NCBI GenBank assembly: GCA_009192285.1
Contig: CM018604.1
Location: forward strand, 1,426,001-1,490,000
DNA from: Morchella semilibera
Taxonomy: Eukaryota > Ascomycota > Pezizomycetes > Pezizales > Morchellaceae
DNA length: 64,000 nucleotides
Direction: 5' to 3'
How positions within the stretch are numbered: position 1 is the first letter of the stretch; the number at the start of each line of letters is the position of its first letter. This document shows, one piece after another, positions 43,324 through 53,551 of the stretch. The notes under the pieces were generated by a model. It searched no databases, was not told where the DNA came from, and saw nothing but the letters and a program-made list of their open reading frames with translations. A program made the position numbers and the translations under genes.

Positions 43324-43956
43324 TGTGACGGGGTATTCTGACGCAAAGAAGAAGATAACAATGATGACGCAGAAAGACTCGAGGAGCACAATCTACGCGA
43401 CGAGGGGACTGACGAAGACAAAGGCGGCACCGGCCAGGCACAAGCACAGGCACAGGCAAAGGCAAAGGCGAGAGCAAGGGCACAAGAGCACAGAGCAGGG
43501 AAGATGAGGACCGAATAGACCTCAACAAGAACGATGAGGGGTACTATGAGTTTCCTCTTGTCAGAGGATCGAGTCTTTAGTACGAGAGGCTATGGCTCAG
43601 AAATAGGAGTAGATTCCTATGTACCAGGATAACAGGAAGACGAGACAGAGAGAAAAGAAAGAAAGAACTAAGGAAAACATCTATCCCCGCTATTTAACAC
43701 ACCTCCTCCACTAGTCCGCTATGACTCACACTTTCGCTTATAGAACCCCATAGAAACCTGTCGCTACCATACCTCGTAATCCTCCCCATCATCTCCGCTA
43801 TTCTACATTACTAATCCATCACGCCATCGAACCTCCCAGAACCCAATGACAACAACCTCTACCTTGCGCTCCCCACGCTCGCTAGACACTACCCCAACAA
43901 CCACAACCATGCGTCGCCTACCGAACTGCCGGGACAGGTGCCAAGGCGCCGGGACA
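43324..43956 (-). repeat. Gypsy-A LTR, 633 bp, internal to G6
   Basis: TGTGACGGGGTATT...CCGGGACA, followed by the usual GATCAGGTCCCCTCC and a chromodomain end, so it is the 3' LTR of the element whose internal region runs to 51221. Its left flank ATAGT has no partner on the right. Confidence 0.88.
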
Positions 43957-44242
43957 GATCAGGTCCCCTCCAAGGGCCTAGCTCCTGATAGGCCGAGGTT
44001 TCGAAGAATATTGATTGTGAAATGCTTTTCTAAGATCAGGACTATGCTCCAAATCACTCGCAGGTTGCCAGGACGGTTCTTCATATCCAGCATATCTAAC
44101 CAAGTACTCCACCCGTTGCCCCCTCTTCCGCGAATCCAATATCTCCGCTACTTCCCATTCAGTCTCTCCTTCAACTTCCACCGGTGGAGGTGGTTCAACA
44201 ATTTGTCCAGGAACAGGATCTTCAACTGTCGGTGATAATAAT

Positions 44243-44717
44243 TATCACGGCGTGGAGCGTATTGAGTGATGTTGCGGGAAGAAGGATTAGTCAGGGTTTT
44301 CTATTACGTTCTAAGGGTTTCTGTGGCAGGGATGTTATAAGTCAACGAGGGGTATGGATTGGTAATGGTTAGGATTTTCTTAATGTTCTACGGGGTTCTA
44401 TGGTATGAGTCAGCAAAGGGATGTTAGGACTATATATAGGGAGTTTCCTCCCTCGCTTGTAGAGTTTCCTTTCTTTCCTTTCTTCTTCACGCAACCTTCC
44501 TTTCCTTTAGTTAGTACTATACTTTCGGATCTCTAGTCCGAACTCTTTTCGGGGGATCTTGTTCTACCTTCATAGTCCCCGTGATCTCTCGTACCTCGTG
44601 TCCTCGCTTCCGGTTATCTCAGTGCCTCCTGCCTCGCTCGCCTCACTTCGCTCTGTTTCCCTGCCTCGGTTGTGTACCTTGGCTTCTCTGACTACGACCT
44701 TGTCTCGCTCCGTGAAA
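44243..44717 (+). repeat. Solo LTR, family B, 475 bp; target duplication ATAAT
   Basis: TATCACGG...CCGTGAAA (last bases mutated from the GTGATA end) flanked by ATAAT (44238-44242, 44718-44722). TGAGTCA at 44406-44412, TATATATA 20 bp later. Inserted in the integrase-chromodomain linker. Confidence 0.88.
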
Positions 44718-45009
44718 ATAATGAAAGGTGGAATACCGGATGTATTTTCATAGAGACAGGTAATTCCAACTCGTAGGCATAAGGGCTCACAATTCGTTTA
44801 ACCGGGTAGGGACCAATTTGTTTCCAGTCAAGTTTTGTCGAGGGTCGTTTGGTTTCAATATTTCTAGTCAAGAGCCAGACAAAATCACCGACCGCATACC
44901 GGGGTGCCGGAGTACGATGTAAATTAGCCATGTCCTCCTGTATCTTCTGCGCCCTGAACATCTCGCTTTTCAGGAACTCAAATACCTGAGACATCTCCCT
45001 CAAAGTCTG

Positions 45010-46620
45010 GTGGAGGACATAGATACAATTGCCTGTCCCCCATGGCATCAGAACATCATAGACATACAAATTGATACAGCGGATAAAGATACAGCAGCAC
45101 AAAACCATAGACAAACAACTCAAGACAATTACAACAACTTACACCGTTTGGTATTCTATTCTGATGGATCCCTAATGGAAGGAAAAGCTGGGGCTGGAGT
45201 CGTTGGTATTAGAGGCAACGAAATAGCAGTGGAGCAATTCTACCACCTTGGAAAAGAGGTCGAAGTCTTTGATTGCGAACTCTATGCAATAGCTCAAGCT
45301 ACACAGCTTGCCCGGAAGGAGATCAGAAATTCACGATACTCCACAGATGATGTCTGGATCTTTTCAGACAACCAGGCAGCGATACGGAGAATGAAAAACC
45401 GGAAGCATTCCAGGCCAACATGGGTTCAACTAGAGGCTTAATAAAATAGTAGATAATATAATATCAAAAAAAAGTAGGATAGACTAAGCTAAAGCAAGGC
45501 AGTAAAGAAAAAAAAAGAAAAGAAAATTGAAGAGTACTAAAGGAACATAAGGCACGTTAGGACAGCTTAAAGAGTGAAATAGCCTATGAGGCAGATAAGG
45601 AGAATTGAAGGGGTGTTAGAAAATAAACAAGATACTAAAAAAAAGGTAAAATTACACTGAAGTTAATGAAGCAATGATAGAATGATTATAAGACTACTAT
45701 AAAAACAAAAGAGAGAAAAATGATTATATAATAAGAGCTAAGTTCTATTGAAACTAGTGCCGCTCTCATGTTGGGGTGGTTGCCCTGTAGATTATGGGTT
45801 CTTTATTCACCTCTGTGGGCCTTCTCATTTGCCAAAACTGTCTGCATGTTCAATATGAGCCATACAACACTCTCCATATTGTCCGTACCAGACAGTGGAT
45901 ATGTGTTTTTTGATTTTGTGGCTTTATTAAGTTCAACAAAGATCAAACCTCTTGGAACTTGAAGCACTAAACATCAAAACACATATCCACTGGGTACCAG
46001 GACATATGGAGGTGGATGGCAATGAACATGCAGACAGGTTGGCAAAAAGAGGGGCACAGGGTGAAAGGGTTGAACCAGATGCAAGGGTATCAATCACCCA
46101 CTTGAAGAGGAAAATCAAGGAGCACTCTATGGCTACGTGGAGAGAGAACTGGAAAACTATGAAGAAAGGAAGGAGCTACAGAGGTGCTCCTTCCTCTAAG
46201 ATGTCTGCACCCCATCGTCAAAACATACCAAGGAAACTTGCAAGCACAATTACCCAAATGCGAACGGGTCATGGATACACCAAATCCTACCTATCCAGAA
46301 TACCAACAACAAATATAGATACAGCGGAATGCAGGTGTGGATACTTTCAGGAAACCCCAACGCACCTGCTACTTTACTGCAAACAACATCCACTACCAGA
46401 ACTCAGAAAAGATCTTACCGCCAGAATCAAACCAATGCCACTCAACTGGATGACCGCCATGCATACAGATAAAGGACTTCAGGCAACCATCGATACATTT
46501 CTTCTACCATCCCAGATCGCCACTAGAAACTGGACACTAGGGGAGAGGGATGGAGATAGAGGAGAGCACGTAGGATGGGGGAGACTTGAGGAAGAAGAAG
46601 AAAGGGAAGGAGAAGGATAG
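45010..46620 (+). pseudogene. LINE ORF2 C-terminal part: RNase H and zinc motif (copy B)
   Basis: 45010-45430 encodes the RNase H start (FYSDGSLMEGKAGAGVVGIR, FDCELYAIAQATQLARKE, FSDNQAAIRRM). After a 500-bp insertion, 45952-46620 resumes (ELEALNIKTHIHWVPGHMEV, DGNEHADRLAKRGAQG) and ends with CRCGYFQETPTHLLLYC, a CxC..HxxxxC motif known at the end of Tad1/I-type ORF2. The second piece is free of stops, unlike copy A, which has a frameshift near 60168. Confidence 0.88.
45431..45930. mobile_element. Unclassified AT-rich 500-bp insertion in LINE copy B
   Basis: Comparison with copy A (about 59935-59950) shows extra sequence between GGGTTCAACTA and AGATCAAACCT. GTTCAAC is present on both sides (45424-45430, 45931-45937), a 7-bp duplication. 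TTAATAAA lies near the left end and TTTATTAA at the right end. The interior is purine-rich on the left and has no coding frame of note. Confidence 0.6.
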
Positions 46621-47959
46621 TCACCAAGGTGCTTGCACCTATCGTTATGAGCTGGAATGAAGAGGACAACATGCATGAGATAACCTTGGAAGAGGGTTGA
46701 TAGGAACACGGCCGTGAGGAGGATTCGCTTTATGAAAGATAGTATATGACCGTGATGATTGGGTTCTTTCTTTGTATGCCATATCCGGATTCGGATGCAA
46801 GCAGTATGAGTAATAAATAAATAAACCTGAGACATCTCTCGTGCCAACCCATTAGCCTGGTCCTCATTCACCATCCATCCGTGTTGTAAGGGTCCAAATG
46901 TCATTCTTGGATGTCTCCCATAGTTAGCCTGGAAGGGGACATATTAGTAGTTTCGGAAATGTGATTATTAGTAGCAAATTCAGCCAGAGGTAAAAGGTCC
47001 GCCCAGTTATCCTGTTGATATGATACATAACTGCCGAGGTATTGTTCCATAATCGCATTGGTCCTTTCTGTTTGCCCATCGGTCTGAGGATGAAATGCGG
47101 TGGAATAGCGAGGGGCAATTTCCAACCGTTCGCAGAGGACTTTCCAAAATTCAGCAGTAAACTGTGCCCCTCGATCGGAAACAATAGTCTCGGGTAACCC
47201 ATGTAGCTTCCATACCTGCTCCAGGTATAGACGAGACAAATCCCTGGCGTTAAGATTCTCCGTCGTGGGAATCAAATGCTTCATCTTTGTCAACCGATCC
47301 ACCACTACTAGAATGGCATTAAATCCATGGCTCTCCAGAAGTCCCGTTACAAAATCCATTGTGACATCCGTCCAGGGTCCTTTGGGCACCAATAATGGAG
47401 GCAGAACTCCTTGTAGGGGATTATGGTTCATCTTGCTTCGCCGACAGGTATGAAAGTTTTGAACATAGCGATCTGTATATTTCCGCATGGTCGGCCAGTA
47501 ATATTCCCGGCTGAGAAGTTCCAAAGTCTTTGATTTTGATTGTCCAGGATGTCCAGCCGAGGGTTTATCGTGATATTCTCGTAGCAGATAGAGCTTGAGT
47601 TCGTCAAGATCAGGGACATAAAGGGTGTTCCGATAAAGCAATAACCCCTCTTCACTTTCCTTGCACTCGGCCAATGAAATCTCTTTCGATTATCGAACGC
47701 CATCCCGAAGCATGAATAGGACTTTACTTGGAAAGCTATCACACTAGTAAGCTTTATTAAATAAATCAAATACAGGAGACGTTCCTTCAGCGGGTTCATT
47801 TGACAAAGAACCCGCTAACAAACTTATCTTTGCATCTAAATTCTCCTTCTTCAAGACCACTCGACTTTGTTGTTCCAATCTCTCATCCCCTTCCTCCGGT
47901 AAATCCTTGGACCTCCGGGTCAAAATATCAACTTTCCTCCCCTGTTTTCCGGGTCTATA

Positions 47960-49882
47960 TTAAATAATAAAATTAAATCGAGATAAAAATTCCGCCCACC
48001 AGGTTTGACGCCGATTAAGTAGCTTAGTCGACATAAAGTACTCCAGATTGCGGTGATCCGTAAGTACTTTGACTTGGAACTGAGCTGTCTCTAAATAAGG
48101 TCTCCATTCCTCAAAACAACGAATAATGGCCAGCAATTCTTTGTCATAGATCTCATAATTGCATTCCGCAGGCGAATGTGTCTTAGAAAAGAAGGCAACT
48201 GGGTGAAGAACTCCTTCGTCATTGCGTTGTGATAATATCCCTGCCGACACATAATCCGACGCATTGGTTTCCACGATAAACTCCTTCTCAGGGTCAGGAT
48301 GCATTAATATGGGAGCAGTAGTGAAGGCAGTCTTAAGTTTCTGAAAGGCTTGTTCAACCTTTTGAGTCCACTCAAATCGTACATGTTTTTTCGTCAAAGC
48401 AGTGAACGGCCGAGCCACTCGAGAGTAAGCATAGATAAAGCGTCGATAAAAATTGGCAAACCCAAGAAATTCCTGAACCTCCTTCACTGTCTTTAGCGCC
48501 TCCCAATCCACAATCGTCTGTACCTTGGCAGGGTCCATCTTCATTCCCTCCGGAGTTAAGATCATGCCCAAATATTTAGTTTCCTGTACGCTAAATTCAC
48601 ACTTCTCGGGCTTAAGATGAACTTCGTTGGCCTCCAGGGCTTCCAGAACTTGACGTACATCCTGCTGATGCTGTTCCAATGTCTCTGAGTAGATAAGAAT
48701 ATCATCCAAATAAGCCATCGCACAGCAATCTAAAAAGGGGCGAAGGATATCATTGATCCAGCGTTGAAAAGTAGCAGGAGCATTTGTCAACCCAAAAGGC
48801 ATTACCAAATATTCCCAGTGCCCATACCGAGTTCTGAAAGCTGTCTTCCATTCATCCCCCTCCTTAATTCTAATCTGGTTATAGCCCCAACATAGATCCA
48901 ACTTGGTAAAATAATTCGCCCGTGCTAGGTTGGCCATGGTCTCTGGGGTGAGGGGAAGAGGATATCGATCCTTAACCGTGATGGCATTCAGCTTCCGATA
49001 GTCAACGCACAAGCGCAAAGAACCATCAGCTTTCTTGACAAATAGCACCGGGGCGCCAGCCGGAGAGTTGTTCGATCTAAGAAAACCTTTCTTCAAATTA
49101 TCGGCCAGATAATCCCTTAACGCCTTCAGCTCTTCCCGCGACATACTATAAATGGGACCAAAGGGTGGTGCCGTTCCTTCTTGTAGCTTTATCTCATGAT
49201 CATAGGAATGGTGTGGTGGTAGCCTGTAGGTATTGGTTTCATCGAATAACTGTCGAAAGCGTTGATAATCTATCGGGATTTTCCCATTGGGGTTGGCAGG
49301 CATCTCCAATATTTTATTAACGGCATATAGAGTAGTTGAATAGACTTGAACGGTAGGATCCTGAGCCAACTTCTTGAACAATCGAGGGGTAACCGCTGAA
49401 ATATGGGTAACTGGCCTTTCTGGTGGTGGCGTCGAAATTCCTCGAGCAACAATAGGTTTGCGGTTGGCTATGCAGTGTTCAAGACATACTGATGATTGGA
49501 AGCGAATCTCATTCCTGCCACTATCAATCAAAACCCCATGTCTTCTCCTCCAAGGAATTCCCATTACCATCGGGTAGTGTCCCAGTTTCGTCTCCACATG
49601 CCCATTAATCTCCAACTCCAACGTCACCTTCTTGACCACTTTTCCTGACTCAATAGGCCTTCCATCAATTACATCAATCTCCCTTTCCGTTCTCAAATTC
49701 TTCATCTTTAGTTCATGGCGGCGTACAAAGTCTTCATCAATAAATGCATATCCCGACGCTCCAGTATCAATCAAGGCATAGGTGGGTACAATAGATTTTT
49801 TATTTTGCGAAATAGAACAAACTACAATCAATTGATTCCCATCCATCTCCTCTTCTGATACTGAAAACGTAGAAATAGACAC
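47960..49882 (-). CDS. Gypsy-A protease, RT and RNase H (G6), longest intact pol
   Basis: 640 codons without a stop. Protease: MSISTFSVSEEEMDGNQLIV, DTGASGYAFIDEDFVRRHEL; a 6-residue deletion removes ECPFFV before [72 protein letters not shown], catalytic YLDDILIYS. RNase [17 protein letters not shown] (one acidic residue of the usual VETDASD is Asn), [25 protein letters not shown]. It shows that protease, RT and RNase H form one frame in this family. The Asp-to-Asn change would impair RNase H. It ends at TAA 47960 where others read [10 protein letters not shown]. Confidence 0.9.
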   Translation of the reverse strand: MSISTFSVSEEEMDGNQLIVVCSISQNKKSIVPTYALIDTGASGYAFIDEDFVRRHELKMKNLRTEREIDVIDGRPIESGKVVKKVTLELEINGHVETKLGHYPMVMGIPWRRRHGVLIDSGRNEIRFQSSVCLEHCIANRKPIVARGISTPPPERPVTHISAVTPRLFKKLAQDPTVQVYSTTLYAVNKILEMPANPNGKIPIDYQRFRQLFDETNTYRLPPHHSYDHEIKLQEGTAPPFGPIYSMSREELKALRDYLADNLKKGFLRSNNSPAGAPVLFVKKADGSLRLCVDYRKLNAITVKDRYPLPLTPETMANLARANYFTKLDLCWGYNQIRIKEGDEWKTAFRTRYGHWEYLVMPFGLTNAPATFQRWINDILRPFLDCCAMAYLDDILIYSETLEQHQQDVRQVLEALEANEVHLKPEKCEFSVQETKYLGMILTPEGMKMDPAKVQTIVDWEALKTVKEVQEFLGFANFYRRFIYAYSRVARPFTALTKKHVRFEWTQKVEQAFQKLKTAFTTAPILMHPDPEKEFIVETNASDYVSAGILSQRNDEGVLHPVAFFSKTHSPAECNYEIYDKELLAIIRCFEEWRPYLETAQFQVKVLTDHRNLEYFMSTKLLNRRQTWWAEFLSRFNFII

Positions 49883-49919
49883 CTTAGAAAAACCTTAGGA
49901 GGTCCCTGGGCTATGCCGC

Positions 49920-51160
49920 TTAGGCCAGGGACGAATCTTTTAACTCCTCTTCATCCGACGATAACTCCTCCTCCTTGTCCTTCTTTTCCTTCTTCGCTTC
50001 CAACAATGCTCCCCTCATCCTAGGTGCTGCCTTCCCCGAGGACGAAAGAGTACAATCCCTAACCAAATGTCCAACCCCCCCACAGTAGTAACAACGATTC
50101 TCCGCGCGACGTGCTTCCCTTTCCCTAGGATCCGGGCGACGACGACTGTTAGACAAATCCATAGGAACAGCCCCCCCCGGAGTATAGGACGGATGGGCCA
50201 CTGGCGCAGCATTCTTCGGTGGTGGTTGGGGGGTCCTCGTACGACTGGGATGTTGCTGGTGCAACGGGGGGACGGGGAGCGAATGAACGAGGAGCAGGGG
50301 CACTAGGAATCTGAAATCTAAACCTCCCCATCCTGGCCTGTAAGGCTCGTTGTTTGTTATCAAGACGTTGGAGAGGTAGCCCACAGTCCTTAATAGTCGT
50401 TGAGGTTTCATTCTGAATCATTAGGGCCATCAAATCTTGATTAGGCCCTTCCAAAAGACATTGAATCTTGGCCGCCTCGTTGAACCCAGAGTCGGCAGCA
50501 TGCTGCTGGAACTCTGCAAAATACTCAGAAAAGGTGTGCTGTCGTTGCCTAATTTCCCTCAAGTTGCGAGCAGTGGTGGCAGCACTATCCGGATCCCCAA
50601 AAGCATTATCCAGAATTTCAAAAAACTCCGCCATGGAATCGAGAGCGATTCCTTCATCCGTAATATAAACTAAAATTGATCCGCCGCTAGCCCCTCCAGT
50701 CGAGAAATAGAATAGGCAAGTTATTGGGCCGAGGTAGGAAAGCGATCAAAATTGGCCGTGAGCTTAATCTGTAGTTGCCTCTGAAAGGTCCTGAGAGTCT
50801 TGCGATCGCCCCGGTATTTCTCCGGGTCGGGAAGTTTCTCTGATTTGGATGGCTTGGTTAAGTCGTCATGGAGCTCCTCCAAACCTCCTTTGACTCCTCT
50901 TCTTGCAACTTCTTGATCTTAGCCCGTAGTCCCTGGATTTCTTTATGGAACTCGGCCCGGCATTGTTCTGTTTCGGAGTGGTGGGTGGTGAGATCGATCG
51001 CATATTGCTGGACCCCTCCGTGCGCTCTTTGAAGGAGGGCATACGCTTGCTTCGCTTCTTCCGTTGCGGTGGGGTCCACTTCACGGTGAGCGACAAAGAA
51101 CCCTTCGAGATCCGTATGGAGCTTTTGATAATCAAATGCATTGGAGGCTGGAGCGGTCAT
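49920..51160 (-). pseudogene. Gypsy-A gag (G6)
   Basis: ATG 51160 (MTAPASNAFDYQKLHTDL) opens the frame to about 50858, where an insertion in the EE run shifts it. 50149-50634 holds the capsid-like part (NAFGDPDSAATTARNLREI, YFAEFQQHAADSGFNEAAK). 49920-50411 gives a clean C-terminal end: PGGAVPMDLSNSRRRPDPRE, the knuckle CYYCGGVGHLVRDC and the acidic tail ending DSSLA. The region 51161-51221 between gag and LTR holds GGCACAGTCCGAG, a TGG-containing stretch about 30 bp from the LTR that is shared by all copies. Confidence 0.85.
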
Positions 51161-51221
51161 GGTAGGCTATGGTGTGAGAAACTCGGACTGTGCCAGTCGA
51201 GCAGGAGTGGTCTTGTCTTAG

Positions 51222-51849
51222 TGTGACGGAGTAACCCGACGCAAAGAAGAAGATGATAATGATGACGCAGATAAGCTCGAGGAGCACAGTCTACGCGACG
51301 AGGAGACCAACGAAGACAGGGACAACACCGGGCAGGCACAAGCACCGGCACCGGTGAAGGCAAAAGCAAGGACAAGGGCACGAAGACGCAGAGCAGGAAA
51401 AGTGAGGACCGAATGGACCTCAACAAGAAGGATGAGAAGTACTATAGGTTCCCTCTTTAGAAGGACAGAGTCTTTGGTTCGAGAAGCTATGGCTAGAAAT
51501 AGGAGTAGATTCCTATGTACCGAGAGAACAGGAAGACGAGACAGAGAGAAAAGAAAGAAAGAACTAAGGAAAACTTCTATCCCCGCTATTTAACATACCT
51601 TCTCCATCAGTCCACTATGACTCATGCTTTCGCTCATAGAACTCAATAGAAACCCATCGCTACCACACCTCGTATTCCTCCACACCATCTTTACTATTCA
51701 CATTACCAATCCATCATGCCATCGAACCTCCTAGAACTCAATGACGACACCCCCCTCTGCATACTTCCTCCTCGCTTAACATTACCCGAACAATCACAAC
51801 AGCGCTTCGACGACCGAACTCTCGGAACCGATGCCAAGACGCCGGGACA
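51222..51849 (-). repeat. Gypsy-A LTR, 5' LTR of G6, 628 bp
   Basis: TGTGACGG...CCGGGACA followed by the TGTGG duplication at 51850-51854. Confidence 0.93.
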
Positions 51850-51854
51850 TGTGG

Positions 51855-52906
51855 GAACCAAATGCCTCATTTTCAGTAATCGATCCACTACCACCAGTAT
51901 AGCATTGAACTCATTGCTCTCTGGAAGTTCCGTTACGAAATTGATCGTAATATTCGTCCAAGGTCCTTTGGGTACTGACAGTGGGCGTAGAACTCTTTGT
52001 AGGGGATTATGGTTCACTTTACTCCGTCGACAGATATGACAATTTCCGACATAACGATCTGTATATTTCCCCATGGGCGGCTAATAATATTCTCGACTCA
52101 TGGGTTCGAGCGTTTTTGATCTACCAGGATGTCCAGCTGAAGGCTTGTCGTGATATTCCCGTAACAAATAGAGCTTAAGTGCATCATGGTTGGGAACGTA
52201 GAGCATATTCCGATAAAGATGTAACCCATTCTCATTCTCCTTGCACTCAGCTAGTGATATCTCTTTCGATTGTTGGACGACGTCTTGAAACATGGATAAA
52301 ATTCTATTTGGGAAGCTGTCACTCTGGTAGGCTCTGTTAAACAAATCAAGTACGGGAGATGATCCTTCAGCGGGTTCATTTGACAAAGAGCCCGCTAACA
52401 AACCTATCTTTGAGTCTAAATTCTCCTTCTTCAAGACCACTCGACTTTGTTGTTCCAGTCTCTCATCCCCTTCCTTTGGTAAATCCTTAGGCCTTCTGGT
52501 CCGAATATCAACCTTCCTTCCCTGCTTCCCAGGCCTGTATTGAATAACAAAATTCAACCGAGACAAGAACTCCGCCTGACGAGTTTGACGCCGATTTAGT
52601 AATTTAGTTGATATAAAATATTCAAGATTGCGATGATCTGTAAGTACTTTTACTTGAAATTGAGCTGTCTCCAGATGAGGCCTCCATTCCTTGAAGCAAC
52701 TAATAATAGCCAATAACTCTTTGTCGTAAATTTCATAATTGCTGTCTGCGGGCGAGTGTGTCTTGGAGAAGAAGGCGACTGGGTGAAGTATTCCTTCGTT
52801 GTCTCGTTGTAATAATATTCCTACTGATACATAGTCCGATGCATCGGTTTCCACGATAAATTCTTTCTCAGGGTCCGGGTGCATCAATACGGGAGCAGCG
52901 GTAAAA
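51855..52906 (-). pseudogene. RNase H and integrase N-terminal half (G5)
   Basis: 52081-52887 is 268 open codons: RNase H ([48 protein letters not shown]), the linker [20 protein letters not shown] and the start of the zinc domain ([17 protein letters not shown]). It ends at a stop where paralogues have WPTM (Trp codon). 51855-52074 continues the zinc and core start (CHICRRSK, FVTELPESNEFNAI). It is joined to 41261 once G6 is removed. Confidence 0.85.
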
Positions 52907-53546
52907 TGTCCCGGCGTCTTGGCATCGGTCCCGAGGGTTCGGTAGTCGAAGCGCTGTCATGGTTGTTGGGGTAATATTAAGCGAGTAGGAGGTATGCTGA
53001 GTAGGGGGTGTCGTCATTGGGTTCTAGGAGGTTGGATGGCGTGATGAATTCAAGTTGGTAATATGAATAGTGGAGATGGTGGAGAAAAATACGAGGTGTG
53101 TTAGCGATGGATTGCCATGAGGTTCCATGAGCAAAAGTGTGAGTCATAGCGGACTGGTGGAGGAGATGTGTTAAATGGCGAAGATAGAGGTTTTCCTTAG
53201 TCCTTTCTTTCTTTCCTGTCTGTCTCGTCTTCCTTTTATCTCGGTACATAGGAATCTACTCCTATTCTCAAGCCACTGGCGTAGCTTCTCATACCCAAGA
53301 TCCTGTCTTCTAAAGAGGAAAACCATAGTACCTCTCATTGTTCTCGTTGAGGTCCATCCGGTCCTCACTCTCTCTGCCCTGTGCTCTTGGGCCTTTGCTC
53401 TTGCCTTTGCCTTCGCCGGTGCCTGTGCTTGTGCCTGCCCGGTGTTGCCCTTGTCCGTCGGTTTCCTCGTCACCCAGGCTGTGCTCCTTGGGTTCTTCTG
53501 CATCATCATTGTCATCTTCTTTTTTGCGTCGGGTTACTCCGTTACA
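52907..53546 (+). repeat. Solo Gypsy-A LTR, inverted, 640 bp; target duplication TAAAA
   Basis: TGTCCCGG...CCGTTACA flanked by TAAAA (52902-52906, 53547-53551). It lies in the RT/RNase H boundary of G5. Confidence 0.93.
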
Positions 53547-53551
53547 TAAAA

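Larger units (their letters stand above)
45000..46824 (+). mobile_element. 5'-truncated LINE copy B with 16-bp target duplication
   Basis: Nearly identical to the 3' part of the LINE at 54985-60836, starting at its TCAAAGTCTGG (59506). It carries the RNase H and C-terminal zinc region and ends with a TAAA-type tail. The duplication ACCTGAGACATCTC is at 44984-44999 and 46825-46840 with one mismatch. Typical target-primed insertion with 5' truncation. Confidence 0.92.
43957..47950 (-). pseudogene. Integrase and chromodomain (G6, right part), split by LTR-B and LINE
   Basis: Pieces in gene direction: RNase H/integrase linker and zinc domain plus core at 46841-47950 ([14 protein letters not shown] with a 2-residue insertion, [64 protein letters not shown]); then, after the LINE, 44723-44999 ([39 protein letters not shown]); then, after the LTR-B, 43957-44242 ([38 protein letters not shown]). 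The chromodomain sequence is intact once the LTR is removed. Near 47540 the zinc region has a Cys lost (NFHTCRRSK). Confidence 0.85.
41262..51849 (-). mobile_element. Nested Gypsy-A element G6 with matching LTRs and TGTGG duplication
   Basis: Outer LTRs 41262-41889 and 51222-51849 are both 628 bp and share subfamily markers, for example GATAAGCTCGAGG and GAGACCAAC, absent from other LTRs here. TGTGG flanks the whole unit (41257-41261, 51850-51854) and the host integrase rejoins across it. Inside, a third LTR (43324-43956) and a second chromodomain end show that two Gypsy-A elements were merged. A solo LTR-B (44243-44717) and a LINE (45000-46824) landed later. Confidence 0.88.

Noticed and set aside
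51161-51221. TGGCACAGTCCGAG stretch (minus strand) as the tRNA primer binding site of Gypsy-A
   Set aside because: It begins with TGG and is conserved in all copies, but it lies about 30 bp from the LTR instead of next to it and I could not match it to a tRNA 3' end. Many chromoviruses prime themselves instead.
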